Of a stretch of DNA of 7,618 nucleotides, positions 4,976 to 7,618 are shown piece by piece. Positions within the stretch are counted from its first letter, which is position 1, and the number at the start of each line of letters is the position of its first letter. A program made the translations under genes and the position numbers. The DNA lies in contig CAJUFB010000145.1 of the NCBI GenBank assembly GCA_910585805.1, positions 1 through 7,618 on the forward strand, in the 5' to 3' direction. Source of the DNA: an uncultured Acetatifactor sp. (lineage in GTDB: Bacteria > Bacillota > Clostridia > Lachnospirales > Lachnospiraceae). The notes beneath the pieces are model-generated. The model made no database searches. It saw only the letters and a program-made list of their open reading frames with translations, and was not told the DNA's origin.

Positions 4976-6942
4976 TTTTTGAAAAAATCCACCCTTGGTT
5001 CCAGAACTTTCAGTTCATGCCGGGACAAATCGTCCACGTAAAAGGAAATGGGTTCCAGAATGTGCTCCCAGTTCCATAATTCCTCTCCTATGTTCAGATA
5101 CTCCCTGAATTTTTCACATCCCTCAGGCGCAATCGGATGCACCAGTACTGCCATAACTTTGCAGGCATAGAAGCAGTCTGTTACAATCTGCCTTCTCAGC
5201 GCGGCATCTCCCCGGGAATCGGCAATCTTCACATTGTTCACCCAATGCTTGTTGACTTCCCTGATAAAGTCATCCAGGAGATAGGAAATCCTGTGAAAGT
5301 CATGGTTATACATATGGCGTTCATATTCCAGTACGGCTTCTTCGGCCATGTCCCTGAGTTTTTCGTCTGCTTCGCCCCCGGGTATCCTGCCTGCCTCATT
5401 ATTCTGAACCGCATAAAAACAGGAGCGGATCAGCCGGTTGAAAACATTTGTGATCAAATTTCCCTCTTTCAGCACCGTGTCCGCCCCTACCCGCTCCTCT
5501 TCTTTCAGGAACACCTGGGGCTTGAAACCTGTGCTTTTTGAAGAAAGCCCCAGGCTCATAAAGTGCATGCGCAGTTGGTCCTTCGTATAATATTCCAACA
5601 ATTCGGAAGCCATGGGCGGCTTTTTTTCCGAGCTGCTGCTGGCTTTCATGTCCATAAACAGCAAATGGCGGTTGGCTATGATTGTAGACAGGTACACCTT
5701 CTCCATATCCGGTTTGATCCCCCTGGGAACCTGAAGTCCGGTAAACAGCCCCGTCTGCGCAATGGCATAAAAATAAATATTATCCTCCCCGATAAACTGA
5801 TATACCATCGCCTCATCATCCCCCCACCATTTCCGCCATTCCTCTTCCCTGCCTTTCTGTCTGAGATACGCCCTGGTAAAGGAAACCGGCGCCCATAAGG
5901 ATTCCGGCCACACCCAAAAAGTCAGCCCCTTCAGGTCCTCACAGTCAGGAAAAGGCACGCCCCATTCCACATTTCCGGAAAGCCGGAAAGGAACCAGCGT
6001 TTTACCCGATGTGTAGTGAATCCCCATCTCCTCCAATACGGTTTTGGCCTTATCCCGGTCTTCCAGCGTCTCAAACGCAAACACTGCGGAATTCTTCTTT
6101 TGTTCGTCAAAACATTTATGCTCCGGCAGACATTTTGACAACTCCTCCAGGTTCTCCACATATTTTTTCGGCACATACAGCATGGGCTTCTTCAAAAACT
6201 CTTCCACTGTCTCCAACTGGTACTTTCTGGTATTGGTGCACCTTTTCAAAAAATCATGGTATTCTTTCATACTTTCAATACAATTTTCCAGGTCAAAATA
6301 CCAGTTTTCCACTTCTTTCAGAACGGGTTTTCTGCCTGATAGACAACTGACCGGATGGAGCAGTTCCGACGGCAGAAACTGATGCCCCAGAGAACACTCA
6401 TCCGCGTAAGCTTTGTCCGAAGTACATCCGGGTATGGGACATCTTCCCGTCACCTGACGTCCGTTCAGAAAGATTCCCAACTCCTCGTCATAGAACTGAG
6501 GAACAGACAGTTTTTCGATATATCCGTTTCGATACAGCGTATAGAATATCTCTTCAGACATATGCCTGTGAATTTCACCTGCCTCCCCCAGCGCCGATGC
6601 CCCGAAAAAGTCCAGGCTGATCCCGTAATCCGCCAGTGTCTTTTTCTGGCTCTCATGATTGGAAGTGACATAATCTTCCATCGAACCCTTATAGCCCTCC
6701 TCTTTCTGCTTTCGATAACTCTCCTGAATCGGGGAACCATAGCAATCTGTCCCGGATAGAAATATTACATTCTCCTTTCCGATTCTGTCCCGCAGAAATC
6801 TGGCAAAGATGTCCGCATGCACAAACATCCCTCCCACATGTCCAAAATGCAGGTTTTTATTGCCGTATGGCATGCCTGCGGTGATGACCGCCCGTTTGGG
6901 AAATACGGGCCTTTCGTTTTTCATAAGACGCTTTCCGAACAT
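4951..6942 (-). CDS. Methionyl-tRNA synthetase paralogue (class I aaRS) with degenerate KMSKS
   Basis: This 663-residue protein has the layout of methionine-tRNA ligase (MetG), which joins methionine to tRNA-Met in the cytoplasm. The Rossmann catalytic half starts at AVITAGMPYGN, with HIGH-type HFGHVGG (32-38) and SGTDCYGSP (63-71). A Cys-rich connective region follows (C168, C173, C183, C200), then VEWGVPFP (325-332) and FIGEDNIYF (383-391), and a helical C-terminal domain ending LEPRVDFFKKH. Several features are unusual. The KMSKS position reads KASSSSEKKPP (433-443), losing the second lysine. About 65 extra residues precede VEWGVP. The zinc-knuckle spacing is altered. The N-x-PW stretch that carries the anticodon-reading Trp is replaced by VNKHWVNN. 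It is therefore probably a specialised paralogue rather than the housekeeping enzyme. Start: ATG 6942 has AGGTG six bases upstream; Met7 (6924, GGAAAG six bases upstream) is an alternative. Confidence 0.85.
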   Translation of the reverse strand: MFGKRLMKNERPVFPKRAVITAGMPYGNKNLHFGHVGGMFVHADIFARFLRDRIGKENVIFLSGTDCYGSPIQESYRKQKEEGYKGSMEDYVTSNHESQKKTLADYGISLDFFGASALGEAGEIHRHMSEEIFYTLYRNGYIEKLSVPQFYDEELGIFLNGRQVTGRCPIPGCTSDKAYADECSLGHQFLPSELLHPVSCLSGRKPVLKEVENWYFDLENCIESMKEYHDFLKRCTNTRKYQLETVEEFLKKPMLYVPKKYVENLEELSKCLPEHKCFDEQKKNSAVFAFETLEDRDKAKTVLEEMGIHYTSGKTLVPFRLSGNVEWGVPFPDCEDLKGLTFWVWPESLWAPVSFTRAYLRQKGREEEWRKWWGDDEAMVYQFIGEDNIYFYAIAQTGLFTGLQVPRGIKPDMEKVYLSTIIANRHLLFMDMKASSSSEKKPPMASELLEYYTKDQLRMHFMSLGLSSKSTGFKPQVFLKEEERVGADTVLKEGNLITNVFNRLIRSCFYAVQNNEAGRIPGGEADEKLRDMAEEAVLEYERHMYNHDFHRISYLLDDFIREVNKHWVNNVKIADSRGDAALRRQIVTDCFYACKVMAVLVHPIAPEGCEKFREYLNIGEELWNWEHILEPISFYVDDLSRHELKVLEPRVDFFKKHECQIGQ

Positions 6943-7048
6943 AACTACACCTGCATGATGCTTTCGGGAGCAGCCGCATCATATTCCTTTCATTGTTCTA
7001 TTTTGTTATGATTCCATGGTGCTGTCAGGAAATGGCATTCGTTCACAA

Positions 7049-7078
7049 TATATAGCTGTGATTTCCGGTATATCACAA
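7049..7078 (-). promoter_or_regulatory. Candidate promoter of the synthetase-like gene with overlapping dyad
   Basis: On the minus strand TTGTGA (7073-7078) and TATATA (7049-7054) are 18 bases apart, a plausible sigma-A promoter about 100 bases before the gene. An inverted repeat TGTGAT/ATCACA (7057-7062 and 7072-7077, 9-base gap) overlaps the -35 and spacer. The plus-strand octamer TCACAATA occurs at 7043-7050 and 7073-7080, exactly 30 bases apart, with a third copy at 7332-7339. This looks like an operator, but the regulator is unknown. A second, weaker candidate (CTGACA-17-CAAAAT) lies further downstream, near 7000-7028. Confidence 0.35.
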
Positions 7079-7088
7079 TACATATTGC

Positions 7089-7276
7089 GGGAATACAGTT
7101 ATTCCCCGACAGCCCCTTTCCTATCGGGGAAAAAATCCCGCTTGCGGAGTTCTGCGCCGCAAATGCATCGCGTCAGCCGCATCCCCTCTGCTTTTGTGTG
7201 CGATAACGCTTTATCGCACAGCGCATCCCTGGGAAGGTTTTTATTTCATAGGACGAGTTTTCTTATGAAATAAAAA
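7089..7276. repeat. Intergenic block dense in inverted repeats; possible structured leader or dispersed element
   Basis: Five stems lie in under 200 bases. (a) 13-bp perfect arms 7238-7250/7264-7276, TTTTTATTTCATA. (b) A 10-bp perfect stem with CGCT tetraloop, TGTGCGATAA 7197-7206/7211-7220. (c) TTGCGG 7142-7147/CCGCAA 7157-7162, followed on the minus strand by GCGGGA and six T. (d) 11-bp arms 7102-7112/7121-7131, whose single C-A mismatch becomes G-U on the minus strand. (e) GGGAATA 7089-7095/TATTCCC 7100-7106, which overlaps stem (d), so the two are mutually exclusive. No T-box or known riboswitch signature was found. Either a 5' leader of the synthetase-like gene or an interspersed palindromic repeat would fit. 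Confidence 0.45.
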
Positions 7277-7310
7277 AACGACCGAAAACCCATAATGAGC
7301 TTTCAGCCGT
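7271..7310 (-). terminator. Intrinsic terminator after the 30-codon ORF
   Basis: On the minus strand ACGGCTGAAA (7310-7301) pairs with TTTCGGTCGT (7287-7278) and is followed by a run of T at 7278-7272. Two of the ten pairs are G-U in the minus-strand RNA but would be A-C mismatches in a plus-strand RNA. The structure is therefore directional and ends the small transcript. The T-run overlaps one arm of the next inverted repeat (7238-7276). Confidence 0.75.
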
Positions 7311-7341
7311 TTTGTTCATTGTATAAGATAATCACAATACG

Positions 7342-7434
7342 TCATGAACACAGTTCAAAAAGCCCATTATCCTGATAGACAATAAGCTGTTGCTGCTGGT
7401 TCCTGTTCATTTTGCCAACGAAAATGTAAATCAT
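7342..7434 (-). CDS. Small ORF, 30 residues, unknown function
   Basis: The ORF starts at ATG 7434 and ends at TGA 7342-7344. The peptide begins MIYIFVGKMN, has a run of four glutamines (residues 13-16) and ends NGLFELCS. Support comes from its surroundings: a near-consensus promoter at 7471-7499, an RBS GGGGAG at 7442-7447 with a 7-base gap to the ATG, and an intrinsic terminator at 7271-7310. Together they make a self-contained transcript of about 190 bases. I do not recognise the peptide. It has no clear signal peptide or membrane segment, although the first six residues are hydrophobic. It could be a real microprotein, a leader peptide, or a chance ORF inside a small regulatory RNA. The RBS-promoter geometry favours translation, but conservation cannot be judged from one sequence. 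Confidence 0.5.
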   Translation of the reverse strand: MIYIFVGKMNRNQQQQLIVYQDNGLFELCS

Positions 7435-7470
7435 TAATATGCTCCCCTACGCTTCCTTTATATTTTTGGT

Positions 7471-7499
7471 ATTCTAGCATGTCTCGGAAAAATTGTCAA
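7471..7499 (-). promoter_or_regulatory. Sigma-A-type promoter of the 30-codon ORF
   Basis: On the minus strand a perfect -35 TTGACA (7494-7499) is followed by a 17-base spacer and a -10 TAGAAT (7471-7476), five of six matches to TATAAT. The flanks are AT-rich. Transcription should start near 7464. The small ORF begins about 30 bases further on and an intrinsic terminator closes the unit about 190 bases downstream. Confidence 0.75.
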
Positions 7500-7550
7500 T
7501 AAAAAATTGAAAATTTATTCTAAACAGACCCCTCCGCTCCGCTTTCCTCA

Positions 7551-7618
7551 TCACCCAGGTATTCCAAAACGGACTTCGCAGTCCTTCCGATAGAAGGAAA
7601 TCCCGCAGCAGTCGATCT
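7551..7618 (-). CDS. C-terminal end of a probable AAA-ATPase-like / PD-(D/E)XK nuclease family protein (partial)
   Basis: Only the last 21 codons and a TGA stop are inside the window; the gene continues past the right edge. The visible tail reads IDCCGISFYRKDCEVRFGIP followed by G. The piece GISFYRKDCEVR resembles the usual extreme C-terminus of the AAA-ATPase-like/PDDEXK_9 proteins common in clostridia, which commonly end in a phrase of the type YGIAFYKKxCxV. That match is from memory of the family, not from a search. The N-terminal fragment of a protein of this same family lies at 4331-4753, so two relatives would flank the synthetase-like gene. A second frame is also open here (stop at 7520-7522) but its peptide matches nothing I know. 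The assignment rests on about a dozen residues and is moderate at best. Confidence 0.5.
   Translation of the reverse strand, partial: IDCCGISFYRKDCEVRFGIPG

Noticed and set aside
7057..7077. CRP/FNR-type binding site
   Set aside because: The half-sites TGTGAT and ATCACA are too far apart (9 bases between the 6-base arms) for the TGTGA-N6-TCACA pattern.
7016..7273. Plus-strand 85-codon ORF
   Set aside because: It crosses several perfect hairpins, has no RBS, and its peptide is rich in Ser/Arg with no family resemblance. It is antisense to the structured leader.
6943..7320. T-box or other tRNA/SAM-sensing riboswitch in front of the synthetase-like gene
   Set aside because: No AGGGTGGNACCGCG-type T-box sequence and no SAM riboswitch signature on the minus strand; only simple hairpins are present.
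7520..7618. Alternative minus-strand partial frame at the right edge ending in GDEESGAEGSV
   Set aside because: Open for 32 codons but matches no family I know; the overlapping frame ending at 7551 gives a recognisable C-terminus. The acidic low-complexity end looks like a shadow translation.

Overview
The window looks like chromosomal DNA of an endospore-forming clostridium, most likely a Lachnospiraceae-type gut anaerobe. The pointers are a clear spoIIID with a sigma-E-type promoter, an AAA-ATPase-like/PD-(D/E)XK family that is abundant in that group, moderate GC content and AGGAGG-type ribosome binding sites. This placement is an inference from gene content. Every gene I can support lies on the minus strand, so transcription runs from high to low coordinates.

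In reading order (right to left): (1) 7551-7618 is probably the last 21 codons of an AAA-ATPase-like/PD-(D/E)XK protein. (2) About 7500-7271 is a compact unit with a consensus promoter, a 30-codon small ORF with a strong RBS, and an intrinsic terminator. (3) 7278-7040 is intergenic DNA full of inverted repeats, probably the leader/promoter region of the next gene and possibly part of a dispersed repeat. (4) 6942-4951 is a 663-residue methionyl-tRNA synthetase paralogue. It keeps the HIGH motif but has a degraded KMSKS loop, an insertion, and no recognisable Trp anticodon determinant. (5) 4950-4760 is a spacer that ends in a strong promoter (TTGTGA-17-TATAAT). (6) 4753-923 is a tightly packed three-gene operon: a 141-residue N-terminal fragment of an AAA-ATPase-like protein, a RecQ helicase with a C-terminal phosphoribosyltransferase (PRTase) domain, and a divergent DprA/Smf protein with an 11-residue repeat linker and a C-terminal winged helix. 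The last two are coupled stop-to-start (TAGATG). (7) 922-578 holds a 36-bp copy of the spoIIID start just after the dprA-like stop, a decayed unidentified reading frame, and the sigma-E promoter of spoIIID. (8) 566-303 is spoIIID. (9) 302-1 is non-coding apart from hairpins, one of them a possible spoIIID terminator.

The most interesting unit is the RecQ-PRTase plus DprA-like pair. A PRTase protein paired with a DprA/Smf protein is the composition of the ShosTA toxin-antitoxin/anti-phage system. Here the PRTase is fused to a complete-looking RecQ helicase. The pair sits behind a truncated gene, next to a small duplication of a housekeeping sporulation gene and a decayed reading frame, which suggests an inserted accessory cassette. 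Its function as a defence or nucleotide-salvage-coupled repair system is an inference and is untested here.
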